A model generated the notes under the pieces. It did not search any database and was not told the origin of the DNA. It saw only the letters and a program-made list of their open reading frames with translations. Shown here in pieces: positions 31,712 to 41,283 of a DNA stretch of 64,000 nt (positions are counted from its first letter, which is position 1; every line of letters starts with the position of its first letter). The stretch lies in assembly GCA_018136815.1 (NCBI GenBank), contig CM030931.1:10427072-10491071 (forward strand), read 5' to 3'. The stretch comes from Isochrysis galbana (Eukaryota; Haptophyta; Isochrysidales; Isochrysidaceae). A program made the position numbers and the translations under genes.

Positions 31712-33706
31712 ATGTCAGCCCCAGAGCTCCGCCCGGACGCCGAAGCATCCTTTGCTCGCGCAGCGGTCCTCTTTCTTGACGTTGACGGAGTGTGTCATCC
31801 GCTCGACTCGGTCGGGTTGCCTTTGCACGCAGATCGCGCGGCTGTCTTCGCGCGCGGCGAAGTGGAGGGAGCGCCAGCTGTGGCGACAGCCATCCCAGGT
31901 GAATTCTTGCCTGAGTGCATGCAAGCGCTCCGTAGTGTCATTGAGGCTTCTAGCGCGAGAATCATTCTATCATCGACGTGGCGTGAGACAGAAGGTCAGA
32001 AGCAAGCCGTGAATCACGCCCTCGCTCAGCACGGTCTCCCTGTCACTGTGGGATGCACCCCACAGATCAGTGTCCTTGATGGCGGTCGTTCGGCCGAGAT
32101 TTTGCAGTGGGTCTCACACCATCAGCCACAAGCTTGGGTCGCGATCGATGACATCGACCTGTGCTCCTGTGTGAGAGACCATCTGCCCAGCCTAGATACG
32201 AGACATTTTGTGAAGTGCGATCCAGCCACAGGCTTCACCGCGAGGGATGCTGACAAAGTCCTTTCTCTCCTTCTCTCACAAATGTGTGTTCCACCCGATT
32301 CTCTGGGTACTCTTCCACCCTTTTCATTGCTCGAGGTACGCGAAACCTCGAAGGGCCGAGGATGTTTTGCTACGCGCGATATTGAGGCCGGTTCGCCACT
32401 GATTGTCGAGAGGCCCTTGGCCCTATCACATCTCTCGACATCATCGGCGGGAACTACAAAACACTCACATGATGGGTCTGTGGGCGACGCATGGGATGTT
32501 GCAGCAGAGTTAGCATGCGCCGTAGTTCGACGGGGTGTTGTGGCAGCGACTGCGCTTCTCGTCCCGCGCACCAACTTGCGAGAGCATGGCGATAGTCACA
32601 TCCATGCCAAGAGAGTTGCCCCGCGTGTTGAGGCCATGGCCCGCAAATCGATTGATGGGAATGGGACAACTTGCCCGATAGCCGGGGAGCTCTCCCTAGA
32701 TTCCAGCGCACGGCTTGTGCAAGTAGCGGCATTCAATGGCATGGAACTCGGAATACCCTCCGCAGGAGCGCCACGATACCAGGCACTTTGTGCGCGGGCT
32801 TCAATGCTCAACCACTCGTGCTCACCGAATGCCCTGCAAATGGGATTCATTCCACGCCACCAATGTACACAATCTTTGGCGCTAACTCGAGACGAAAGAG
32901 CTGAAGGTGGGCGTGCATTCTCGAGGGTAGAGGATGGCCTCTGGCATGAAAGCTCAGATAATCCACGAGGTGTGGAAGGGGAAGACATCTGGCTGTGTGT
33001 CCGCGCAGTCGTTCCCATTCAAGCGGGTGAGGAGGTGACCATCTCGTACGTCGCCGACCTCACGCAAGTTCATCAGGAGCGTGCGGTGGCACTTGCACAT
33101 CATGGGTTTGAACCCGAGAGCCGAGCGTGCGATGCTTGGCTCGAAGGATGGACGCGGAGGACAGGAACGGGGAGTGGTGATGGCGCATTACCACAAGAGC
33201 AGGGTGCAAGTGGTCCGGAGTCGGCCTTCTCATACAATGAACGCCAAATGTGGCAAGAACGGCTAGAGAAGCTAGTAAGTGCTGCCGACACGGACTGGAA
33301 ATGCGGCCAAGCTCTTGCTGCAAGAGCTGGGGAATCCGGCAGTGCCTCCCGTGCCAAGTTCATGGCAGCTGCAAACTTGTATGCGCAGCTTCTACAACAA
33401 GGCAGCAGTGTGCTAGACTCACGGCACGCAATGCTCACCCATGCTCGTGGGAGATTAGCAACGCTCATGACCGCTTCAAAAGCCGAAAGATCGTGCCGGA
33501 ATGCTCTGCCGCTCTGGCGTGATGTACTTGCAGCCACGAGGTTGTGCTTGCCAAGCGCGTGGCCACAGTTGCTACCCTTGCTGCGGTCCGCACGTGATGC
33601 CGCCGCTGCAGCTGGGGATTTTCTGTCACGCGATGCATACACTCGCGAAATCGAACAAATAACAAGCATTTTGCGAACAAGTTGCGAGGACATTGCAATC
33701 GTTTGA
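31712..33706 (+). CDS. HAD-like domain fused to a SET/SMYD-type methyltransferase domain
   Basis: 664 residues, one exon. The N-terminal 190 residues form a HAD-superfamily domain: VLFLDVDGVCHPLD (nucleophile DxD motif), ARIILSSTWRETEG (motif II) and AWVAIDDIDLC (motif IV acidic pair), as in HAD domains linked to nucleic-acid repair proteins. A SET domain follows: LLEVRETSKGRGCFATRDIE, an insert with Cys and His residues, then LCARASMLNHSCSPNALQMG and AGEEVTISYVADLTQ (AdoMet and lysine channel motifs). The C-terminal 200 residues are helical, like the TPR-type tail of SMYD proteins. No classical MYND finger is evident. The first in-frame ATG is 31712. Substrate is unknown; it may methylate a protein. 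Confidence 0.85.
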   Translation: MSAPELRPDAEASFARAAVLFLDVDGVCHPLDSVGLPLHADRAAVFARGEVEGAPAVATAIPGEFLPECMQALRSVIEASSARIILSSTWRETEGQKQAVNHALAQHGLPVTVGCTPQISVLDGGRSAEILQWVSHHQPQAWVAIDDIDLCSCVRDHLPSLDTRHFVKCDPATGFTARDADKVLSLLLSQMCVPPDSLGTLPPFSLLEVRETSKGRGCFATRDIEAGSPLIVERPLALSHLSTSSAGTTKHSHDGSVGDAWDVAAELACAVVRRGVVAATALLVPRTNLREHGDSHIHAKRVAPRVEAMARKSIDGNGTTCPIAGELSLDSSARLVQVAAFNGMELGIPSAGAPRYQALCARASMLNHSCSPNALQMGFIPRHQCTQSLALTRDERAEGGRAFSRVEDGLWHESSDNPRGVEGEDIWLCVRAVVPIQAGEEVTISYVADLTQVHQERAVALAHHGFEPESRACDAWLEGWTRRTGTGSGDGALPQEQGASGPESAFSYNERQMWQERLEKLVSAADTDWKCGQALAARAGESGSASRAKFMAAANLYAQLLQQGSSVLDSRHAMLTHARGRLATLMTASKAERSCRNALPLWRDVLAATRLCLPSAWPQLLPLLRSARDAAAAAGDFLSRDAYTREIEQITSILRTSCEDIAIV

Positions 33707-35173
33707 CGCAAGCCATGGCGCAATCTGCTCTTCTTCCGACGCCAAGGCATGGTCAAGCAGGCTACACCATCGTTTGAACGGCTTAAGAGCTCTGACATGT
33801 TGGTTTGTGCGCACCACAGGCGCATAATCACATGATCCACATTTATAGTTACAGCTTAATGAAGCGGAACCCACCATGGGCTACGGTATGTCCACGTTTG
33901 CCACACTCCTTTTGCCACGACCTCGCGTAACACAGCAAATAATGGGGGAGTGTTACTGGCGAGGGTACACCTGGCATGCGCAGTCCGTTGTGCTCACCGA
34001 AGCCTACGGGCGGAGCAAATGTCAAGCGTAAGAAATGACGAGACCCTCTAGGTGAATGATTGCTATAGGCCCAAGGATTTGAGCCGAGCGTCGGCGTCAG
34101 CATCGCGGCCATCCATTGGCCGCCCACGGCAACAAATGGAAGCAGCACTGGCCAAAAGCCTCAAACGGCAACTGCAAGACGCACATCACACGATGACACT
34201 CGGCTCGGGCGCAGGGGTCTAGGGCGGTCAAACAAGGGCGTTTTAATTATAAGCAAGGGTTGGGCTGCATCTTGTGGCACCGTGGCGCGATGCGCAATAA
34301 ACAATAAAAACCTCCCGGGGGTAATGTGCCGCCACTAAAATAAACGCTAGAAATGGGGGCTGCGATTCGCCGCCCCCCTATCCCCCCCTCTTCCGCCCCT
34401 CAGTCACGCGCGCTCACGCTCTACCGGTGAAGGGTAAAGAATTTGCGGTCGCGCCCGCGGGCCCCATGCATGGGCGAACCAAGTATAAACTTAGTTGAGA
34501 TGTCTTGTTCGAAAACATCAGCCCCATGAAGGGATCGAGCATGGCTGCATGGCTGCTGCTGCTTGTGTGGCACAGATCACAGGCTTCGGGCCTTGTGGCG
34601 CAATGGGGATCGTGGAAGGACGAGGGCGAAGCCGCTTCGGCGGTCGATTGCGACTGCTCCGAGTGAACGGCGGCGAGTGACAGAGTGGTGGTGATGGTGA
34701 TGGTGATGGGTTAGAGAGCCTCCCGCGCCGGCGCCGGCGGGCATGGACGGATGGACGGGAGAGGAGAGGAAAAGCGTCTGCGCGCTCCATCGCAGACAAT
34801 TGAAACCTTAGCTGAACCATAGTCACAGACCATAGAGTTAGGAGATAGGGAGCGCGGGGGCTTCATCACCATCACTCACTATTGCTACCTACTGCCATAC
34901 AGCACAAGCCGAGCCAGCCGCTCCGTCTCCGTGTGCGTTCGTGCATCAAGAGACCAGGAGACCTGCTGGCCTCCAGGGCCTCTATGTAGCGCACCAGCGG
35001 TGGACGCCAGCGGTGGACGCCAACGGGGAGCTTGGAGGAGCACGGAGAGCGTATAGCTGCGGGCGCGACGACAATATTTAAAAAAATTCCTCCCCTCCCC
35101 CCGAATAAAGCTGCCAGCTACCCAATTGTGAGCCTCGAAAGTTTGACGTCGTAAGCACCTCTTATCCACGAAT
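33707..35173. other. intergenic, repeat scraps only
   Basis: No gene is supported. It contains a minus-strand copy of the CCCTTGTTTGACCGCCCTAG motif at 34221-34239. A truncated end of repeat family A is at 34458-34496 (minus). A short GGTGAT tandem run lies near 34690. Confidence 0.4.
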
Positions 35174-35806
35174 TTAATCATCATGCCCTACCTCTCTCCG
35201 TGACCTTGAACGTGTTTTCCCTCGTCTACCATCGGTCGAAGTGTCGTCTGCTTCACTTGCCCTTGGATGATTTGATACTGATTCCTGTGTGACCATTTTC
35301 TTCATGACTTTATCAACCTTTACACGGTACGGCCTATAGTATTGGGCATCAAAAGGCCCATCCCACCATTCGGCCATAACTGTGGCGTCCAGAAAGGTGA
35401 ATATGTGCGGAATATAGGAAGGAATCACAATCAGCTCCCCGGACTTGTAGAAACGGTCGACATCTCGGCCGTTCTCACGTGTGGTCACCTTGACCTTGCC
35501 ATGAAAAATCATGTCGAACTGGCGAGATGGGTGGACGTCGCCACTACGAAGCACACCGGCCTTCGAGACCAAAACATTGAACCGAAAGCCTCCAATCTGC
35601 AGATTATGCACTGCTCCTCGAACATCCTCCTTCACCGACGGCACTAAGACATCGCCATGATCTGGAGGCGGCGCATAGGTCTGCTGGGCAACGGACTTCT
35701 CCATCTTGTCCAGCGGTGGCCTGTCAAATGGCACCTGCGACCATCTCCCAAGAAGAAATGAGAGCACGCAGGCCGCCGTCACTTGCACCGGAGAGAATGC
35801 TACCAT
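35174..35806 (-). CDS. Membrane-anchored cupin-fold protein
   Basis: 210 residues from the ATG in MVAFSPVQVTAACVLSFLLG, which is a signal anchor. The middle forms a single cupin barrel: FRFNVLVSKAGVLRSGDVHP, RQFDMIFHGKVKVTT, FYKSGELIVIPSYIPHIFTF and DATVMAEWWDGP. The spacing of the HP and PHIF histidines fits a degenerate cupin metal site. The C-terminus is basic and Ser-rich. It is transcribed away from the methyltransferase gene at 36066, leaving about 260 bp between the starts, so the two may share a promoter. The frame stays open upstream but without a better ATG. Ligand and activity are unknown. Confidence 0.7.
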   Translation of the reverse strand: MVAFSPVQVTAACVLSFLLGRWSQVPFDRPPLDKMEKSVAQQTYAPPPDHGDVLVPSVKEDVRGAVHNLQIGGFRFNVLVSKAGVLRSGDVHPSRQFDMIFHGKVKVTTRENGRDVDRFYKSGELIVIPSYIPHIFTFLDATVMAEWWDGPFDAQYYRPYRVKVDKVMKKMVTQESVSNHPRASEADDTSTDGRRGKTRSRSRREVGHDD

Positions 35807-36065
35807 GGCTGGCAGAAATACGCACGGGCGGCCGCGTGTAGCGAGCTGCTGGACTCGAACGACCTCCGCCTCCGCCTTGACGAGCACCCCGCACCCGACC
35901 ACCGACCACACCGAGGAAGCCGAGAGGGAGAGAGAAGAGGTTCTCAAAATAGAATTGCTCTCGGAAGGCCGCCCCCGACCCAATTCAGAACCCAGAACGC
36001 TCGAGACCCCCTAGTTTATAGTTAGACTCGAGCTGCTGCTGGCTTGCTCGTCGGCTCCCGGCGGG

Positions 36066-36809
36066 ATGCTGCCCGGACGCAGGCTCGGCTTGGCCGCAGG
36101 AGCCGTCGTGTATGGCACCGGCGTGTTTGTGGCATACGAGGCAACGCGGCCCAAGCCGCCGCTTCTGACGTGCGATCAGCGTTGCCAGAAATTCGCCCAG
36201 CTAGCCCCTCGGTATGACCAAGAGATCGCTCGAGATGAGGAGTCCAGTGGCATCACGGCGTGGCGAAAGGAGCTGGTTTCCCTGGCGAAAGGCAAAGTTC
36301 TAGAAGTCGCCAGTGGGACAGCGCGGAATCTGTGCTTCTACCCGCCAAGTGTGCAGGAGCTCATCCTGGGAGACAACTGCGAGGGCATGCTGCAAGTGGC
36401 TGCGCAGCGTGTGGCTGAGACTCGTGCTGCACATGACCGACACTGCCCAGACTCAGTAACTCTGGCGGTTTTCGATGCCGCGAGAATGCCTTTCGCGTCG
36501 AATTCTTTTGACACAATCATTGACACATTCGGTATATGCTCCTTTGAAGACCCTCTCGCCGCCCTAAAGGAGATGGCACGCTGCTGCAAACCCGGAGGTA
36601 CCATTCTGTTGCTTGAACACGGGGCATCATCCCTAGCACCATTACGTTGGTGGCAAGATCATAGACTCAATCGGCATGTCAGTATGTGGGGCTGCTACTG
36701 GAATCGGGACATAGAACGCCTTGTGAGGGAGGGCGGACTCAGAATAGTTGAATCCAAAAGGAAGCACTTCGGCACAACCGTCATGCTAAGATGTGAGCCT
36801 TTGCCGTAA
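36066..36809 (+). CDS. Membrane-anchored methyltransferase, OMS1/METTL7-like
   Basis: 247 residues. An N-terminal hydrophobic helix (LGLAAGAVVYGTGVFVAY) is followed by a class I AdoMet-dependent methyltransferase fold. Motif I is KVLEVASGTARNLCFYP, with the GT-RN variant typical of the yeast OMS1 family. The acidic strand end is LILGDNCEGML, the post-motif FDAARMPFASNSFDTIIDTF, and the late motifs CCKPGGTILLLEHG and WWQDHRLNRH. OMS1 is a mitochondrial inner-membrane methyltransferase, and METTL7 proteins sit on ER and lipid droplets; location here is inferred only from the helix. It is divergent to the cupin gene. Single exon, no defects seen. Confidence 0.85.
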   Translation: MLPGRRLGLAAGAVVYGTGVFVAYEATRPKPPLLTCDQRCQKFAQLAPRYDQEIARDEESSGITAWRKELVSLAKGKVLEVASGTARNLCFYPPSVQELILGDNCEGMLQVAAQRVAETRAAHDRHCPDSVTLAVFDAARMPFASNSFDTIIDTFGICSFEDPLAALKEMARCCKPGGTILLLEHGASSLAPLRWWQDHRLNRHVSMWGCYWNRDIERLVREGGLRIVESKRKHFGTTVMLRCEPLP

Positions 36810-37044
36810 ATGGCCTGCCATCTTGTATCATACTCCTGCTGTTTGCACACCTGCCGCGTTGCCGTTACCACGAATGCAAACCATTCTGGACAGCAGTCGG
36901 CGTGCAGGGTCTCGCAGCTTGTAGAGGCGTATGCTGAGGTAATCGCATCTTTAGAGGCTGTTGCATGTGCTCGTCGAGAGAGACCCGCCCAGCAAGACTC
37001 GTGATCAACAATGGGATGTGACACACTGCCTGCTTTGTGCTTCA

Positions 37045-37190
37045 TTTCTTGTTTAAAAACATTTTAATATTCTCGCCTCGCGCGTGGCCTTGAGACTCTA
37101 CTTTGTAGCCACACCCCTGACCCTTACCTTCCCCCCCAGCCTGCCTTGAGGCTCCTCCGGCCCCTGATGCGCTACTTAGGGGGCTCGGGT
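37045..37190 (-). mobile_element. LINE 3' tail only
   Basis: Minus-strand sequence has CCCCTAAGTAGCGCATCAGG, GTGTGGCTACAAAGTAGAG, GAGGCGAGAATATTAAAATG and a T run, parallel to the 3' tail at 9220-9360. No coding part remains. Confidence 0.65.
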
Positions 37191-37199
37191 TGTTGTTGA

Positions 37200-37904
37200 A
37201 ACGAGCCGAACGGCTTGGATCTCAGCTTCGGGATCTCAGCTTCGAGCTTCGAACTCACCCTCAGATCCAGATCCGAGGCGGCGAGTCGAGACTTCTTCGC
37301 AGACCTTGGTCCTTAGAGAATAACGGTTGATTATTGGTACTCGAGACTTGATTGATGGCCCGAGGGCCCGAGGAGATGCAACGAGATGGCCCGAGGGCCC
37401 GACGAGATGTGACGAGATGAACGATTTTTTTTCGATAACGGAACTAGACTACAAGTTTACCCCCTAAGCTTGGTCTTAATGCGGTGTATACGATTTACAA
37501 ACAAGCGAGAAACCGGGGCGGAAGGAATAACTAGCAAGGAAGCCGGAAGCCGACAGAAAGGCGGTAACGGCACGAGCGGGGGAAGGCTAGGCGAAAGCGA
37601 TAGGCAGAGCCCCGTAGCCTTAGTGTCTTTCGAGGACCGACGAATTCCGCTCTCCCTCACTCCACTCTCACTTTCACTTTGCCCTCTCCTGCTGCGGCGC
37701 ATCGCGCGCGCCACGACCTGCTCTCAGGGGTCCTGAGGGGGTTCCCAGAGGCCCAGCTAGGCAGCTCGGGGTGCAGTGGAGGCTGGGGCTCAGCCCTTGG
37801 CCCCTGGCCGGTCTCTTCTTGCCTCTCCCGCGCGTGCCTCGCTGGCCGTGGGTGCCCTCCACAGTCCACAGTCCCCTGTCGGCCTGGTGACCAGGCGGAA
37901 GGGT
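37200..37904. other. intergenic repeats, no gene seen
   Basis: GC-rich sequence without a supported gene. Short duplicated words occur (GATCTCAGCTTCG twice near 37215; GATGGCCCGAGGGCCCGA twice near 37354-37402). The part 37690-37870 resembles 40545-40700 and belongs to the same repeat neighbourhood as family A. Confidence 0.4.
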
Positions 37905-38130
37905 TGGGGGGGGGGAGGTCAGTACGAGTGCGGGCCCATGCGGGCCTGGGAGTGCGCCACCTGACTCGCGCCCACTGGGGGCTTGAGTCAGGGTGTTGAT
38001 TGCTCGGCTCATGCTAGAAGGCAGAGTCTGAGGGTGACCGACAGGCTCCCCAGAGGCCAGAGGGGAATTGGAGCCTGAGGGGGAGGGCACGAGGCCCCTC
38101 CCCCATGTGAACTAAGTATAAAAACTTAGT
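37905..38130 (-). repeat. Dispersed repeat family A, minus copy
   Basis: Begins (minus strand) with the palindrome ACTAAGTTTTTATACTTAGT, then CCTCGTGCCCTCCCCCTCAG, CCTGTCGGTCACC, GCATGAGCCGAGCAATCAAC and CAGTGGGCGCGAGTCAGG, collinear with 8852-9060. Its far end is not clear. Confidence 0.65.
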
Positions 38131-38481
38131 ATTTCTGCTCACATAGATATGTACGTGCACATGCAAGGAGCAAGGACACCACATGTGATCGTCATGCAAC
38201 TATCGCAAGGCTTTCCTTTGCTACTGAGTCTACAGGAAAGGATCTGTACGTGATAACGTGTAACTTACCGAGAAGCCTTGCGCACATAAATAATGCCCTC
38301 TTAGCTTTTCCGCGTCAATGCCCGGACCACAAGGAGTGCCGGGTTGAATGGCCAGTAGAAGCCTGACAGCACTTCTGAATTCAAAGACAGCGATGAATGT
38401 TGAATGGGAATCATGTGCCGTAGTGCGGATAGCCTATACACTCTCGTGCTCGGCTTCGATTCGCCAGATTTCATGGTTTTT

Positions 38482-39126
38482 CTAATTCGCCAGGGCAGCA
38501 ATCGCAGCACCGATGGCCTCCTTCAACAGTGCTGAACGAGGAAAATCCCCTCTAGTGAGATAAGCGTGGGGATCCTGCTTGTTGCAACCGTGCTCAGATG
38601 CCAGCCACGCTCCAACGGTACCTTCGGCACCAGCCTCGGCCCAATCGGCCACGAGCGCCGTTGGGAACTGTATTCCAGCACTCGTCGAAACGCCTTCTAC
38701 ACCTGACTTTAGATTGCGCACGACGACGACCGCCAGATCAACCCAAGTCTCCTTCTCCGCATCTTCGCTGTCACGTATGCACACCAGCCCATTCTCAATC
38801 GCGATGGCAAGATCTGCCTGCTCCGCTGCGGGAGACTCAACAATAGCCGTCAGCCGTCCACGTGCCCCTCGAAGAGTTTCCTCCAGCCCAAGAGGCTGAT
38901 CTCGCACGGTGCTCTCTACCTCCACTCCCTCCACTGAACAGCCGGGCAGTGCAAGTTGCGCTGCCTCCAGCTTCAAGCTGGCCGTGCTGCCAAGAAGTGC
39001 TCGTCGGAAAGCTGAGTGCCCTCGTGTTCGGTGAGCTCGGTGGAAGTAGGCGTAGAGACCACTGGCAACCGCCGATGCGAAGCCAGCGGCAGCGCCTAGC
39101 AGTAGCGAGGATCGGTCGAGTGGCAT
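38482..39126 (-). CDS. Inosine/xanthosine triphosphatase (DUF84, YjjX-like), membrane-anchored
   Basis: DUF84 proteins hydrolyse non-canonical purine triphosphates (ITP/XTP) and so clean the nucleotide pool. The 214-residue product starts at the ATG at 39126. It has an N-terminal hydrophobic helix (LLLGAAAGFASAVASGLYAY), unusual for the bacterial enzyme and suggesting organelle import or anchoring. The core shows ALLGSTASLKLEAAQ (substrate loop GSxxxxK), VEVESTVRDQPLGLEETLRG (family signature), ADLAIAIENGLV, WVDLAVVVV and a C-terminal DPHAYLTRGDFPRSALLKEA. The final helix is short but present. The usual K of the first motif is retained. Single exon. Confidence 0.85.
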   Translation of the reverse strand: MPLDRSSLLLGAAAGFASAVASGLYAYFHRAHRTRGHSAFRRALLGSTASLKLEAAQLALPGCSVEGVEVESTVRDQPLGLEETLRGARGRLTAIVESPAAEQADLAIAIENGLVCIRDSEDAEKETWVDLAVVVVRNLKSGVEGVSTSAGIQFPTALVADWAEAGAEGTVGAWLASEHGCNKQDPHAYLTRGDFPRSALLKEAIGAAIAALAN

Positions 39127-39390
39127 GGCCTCCGACGGCAAGCAACAGATTTTGACGCGCTCGTTCGTCCTCGAAAAGTCGGGTCCATCTCGAAAAGAGG
39201 AGTCACATTAGGCCCAAAATAAGGAAAGGTGAAGAGAATCTCATGAACACCTCGTCTCGCTAGAGTAGGGAGTCTACCTATCGCTATCGCGATATCGCGT
39301 TGTGCGCTGTGTTGTCTGAAATAGTTTTGTTGTAGGGTGCAGCTCTTAGTCCCGTGGGGATTGAATCGCGTCCTCACGCACGTCTCGATC

Positions 39391-39572
39391 CTAGATGGGA
39401 AATACGTATTTACCGTATTTGGCCAGAGGCCAAATACATATGTATTTGGCTGTATTTGAAGCACGTCCTGGGTTGTAGGCCTTGAATGTATTTGAAATGT
39501 ATTTGGCCGGAGGCCAAATACATATGTATTTGGCTGTATTTGCAGGCCCCGGCACCGTATTTCCCATCCAGG
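39391..39572. mobile_element. Complete short inverted-repeat DNA element with target duplication
   Basis: The ends CTAGATGGGAAATACG and (complement) CCTGGATGGGAAATACG form inverted repeats. They are flanked on both sides by the direct repeat gtctcgatc (39382-39390 and 39573-39581). Inside, a 40-bp palindromic block built on TATTTGGCC-GGCCAAATA occurs twice (39416-39460 and 39496-39541). At 182 bp it cannot encode a transposase. An 8-10-bp duplication fits hAT or Mutator-like transposition. Confidence 0.85.
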
Positions 39573-39589
39573 GTCTCGATCCATCGCCG

Positions 39590-39912
39590 TCGCTAGACTC
39601 ATGTTACAGCTCATCACGTTCTCACTACTAGCTACTAGCACTGGCCTATCCTATGGGCACCGCTCATGCTAGACTTAGACTCGAACATGTGTATTGTTTT
39701 CGCTCTACGCTCTACCCCTACTCTCTACACCTTACCGTGTGCCGTGTGCCGTGTGCCGTGTGTGCTGTGTGCCGATTTGCCGATTTTTGGTGATTGGAGA
39801 ATGTGCGTTGTGCACCTAGCCTAGCGCCTAGCTGCTAGCTGCTAGCTGCTGCAAACTATGCTAGGAAACAGGAAACGCGAAACGCCTGTCGCCTGTTTTA
39901 CTGTTACGAAGC
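39590..39912. other. intergenic with short tandem words
   Basis: No gene. A CCGTGTG tandem run is at about 39735-39770 and a CTAGCTG tandem run at about 39828-39850. Confidence 0.5.
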
Positions 39913-40045
39913 TTGAAAAAAAAATTCTTGAAGGTGCCCGCTATGCAGCTACTGACTCACACACCCCCGGTATCGCACACGCCATCGCCTAAACCCCACA
40001 CTCTCACCCCCGCTCCCCCGCTCCCGCTCCACCCCTATGGGGGGG
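39913..40045 (-). mobile_element. LINE 3' tail (CCTTCAAGAAT type)
   Basis: The minus strand reads GGGGGAGCGG..., then GCATAGCGGGCACCTTCAAG and AATTTTTTTTT. The terminal ACCTTCAAGAAT plus T run is the same terminus as at 54575-54600 (-) and 57845-57866 (+). Confidence 0.65.
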
Positions 40046-40164
40046 GGTGAGCCCGCGTGCACTACGACGGGCCAGGCGGGTGGGGGGCGGGCTGGGGCTG
40101 GGGCAGGCCTCCTGCCAGCTATTCCGTAGACAAACGTAAACACGCGCGTCGCTTACCTTCTTTT

Positions 40165-40350
40165 GTCCTGTCGTTTTAAAACCTTCTAATATTATTCTTA
40201 CCGCACTCGCGGCGAATGGAACCACTACCTACTACATGCTGTACATGTAGTAGGTAGCATATTTTCTACACCCCAACTCCAACTCCCCCGGCCCTTCTCC
40301 TTCTCCCCCCGCCATCAGGCGGCTCCCCCCGTGCACTACTAGGGGGATAG
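40165..40350 (-). mobile_element. LINE 3' tail, second type
   Basis: The minus strand shows CCCCTAGTAGTGCACGGGGG, a GCGGTAAGAATAATATTAG block and a final GTTTTAAAACG, parallel to the tails at 9220 and 37045 but diverged. An internal palindrome, CTACATGTACAGCATGTAG, lies near 40231. Confidence 0.5.
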
Positions 40351-40544
40351 GGGTGAAGGGCTTAGATATGGTCCGGTGCCCCCCCCCCCCCCCGGTGATC
40401 TTTCCCCCCTTCCTCTTGTGTCTCCAAGTGGGCGGCGGCTTCAGTCCCGACTTATCCTGTAAACAGGAGCGGGACTTACCATTACCAATTTTTCGGTGGG
40501 CGGAGCTCCGCCCACCCCCTTCTTTCTCCGCGCCCTCTCTCCCC

Positions 40545-40915
40545 TCTCCTGCGGCACGCGCGATGGCGCGCCTACGGCAGGTCTCCAGCTGCCCTCTGCC
40601 CTCTGGCGACCCCTGGAGGCTCCTGGAGGCCACCTCAGAGCGTAGAGAGAGGAGGCTGGGGCTGGGCCCTGGCATCCCCTGCCTCTCCCTCGCTGGCGCT
40701 CCTGAGCCTCTGGCCTCTGGCGGATAAAGGTACCCAGCTTTCTAGGACCAGTCCTAGAAACTAGGACGGACTTTGCTAGGTGAGAGCATGACGAATTGGG
40801 ATGGCCCATAGGGCCTGAGGGCAATGAGGAAGGAGCAAGGCCGGCGGCAGGCGTGGCTGAGGAGACGACTTCGGAGACGCTGACGGGCTGAGGCCCGTCA
40901 GCAGAGGAAGGCGGG
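40545..40915. repeat. Composite repeat block related to family A
   Basis: 40545-40700 resembles 37690-37870. At 40740-40775 sits a TAGGACCAGTCCTA foldback. 40783-40904 matches the end of family A, with GGGATGGCCCATAGGGCCTG and the palindrome CTGACGGGC-TGAG-GCCCGTCAG (40880-40901). Confidence 0.6.
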
Positions 40916-40919
40916 CAGG

Positions 40920-41215
40920 TGGGCTTGGGCGAGGGCGAGGACGGCGGCGAAAGCGACATCGAGCGAGCGGCGAGAGGTGAGGGTGAGTGAGAGGAGGGCT
41001 GTGTTGGCAGGGGCTGGTGAGGCGAGGCGAGACTGTAGGGTACGAGTATTACGAGAGCGAGAGCGATGAGAGCGAGAGCGACGGATGACGACTGACGACA
41101 GGACGTCGGATCCAACGATGCTGAGGCACCGACTCACGAACACACCATAATCATTCACCCAAACCAAGCAAAACATGAAATAACCGAGACCCCCAAATCG
41201 CCGGTAACTCAAACA
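40920..41215 (-). mobile_element. Leader and start of a second gag/ORF1-like copy
   Basis: The minus strand contains a GAGCGA-rich leader and a start reading MSLSPPSSPSPKP, paralleling MSAPSSRSPSPLP at 14484. Upstream blocks (TTCACCCAAA, ACGCATC-like words and GACAGG) occur in the same order at 14500-14720. Only the start is present. Confidence 0.35.
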
Positions 41216-41226
41216 CGTCGCGAGAG

Positions 41227-41228
<2 letters not shown>

Positions 41229-41279
<51 letters not shown>
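41229..41279 (+). repeat. (AG)n microsatellite at the LINE 3' border
   Basis: About 25 AG units. The same repeat, (GA)n, borders the 5' end of the LINE at 47824-47847, so both flanks of the element are one interrupted microsatellite. Confidence 0.95.

Positions 41280-41283
<4 letters not shown>

Noticed and set aside
33849-34148. 99-codon minus frame downstream of the HAD-SET gene
   Set aside because: No motif and no start context, and it is isolated in repeat-bearing intergenic sequence.
39727-39775. CCGTGTG tandem run considered as a telomere-like repeat
   Set aside because: Too short and imperfect, and inside otherwise ordinary intergenic sequence.
40366-40727. Plus-strand frame of 124 codons in the 40.4-40.7 kb region
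   Set aside because: Lies in repeat sequence similar to 37690-37870 and has no recognisable motif.
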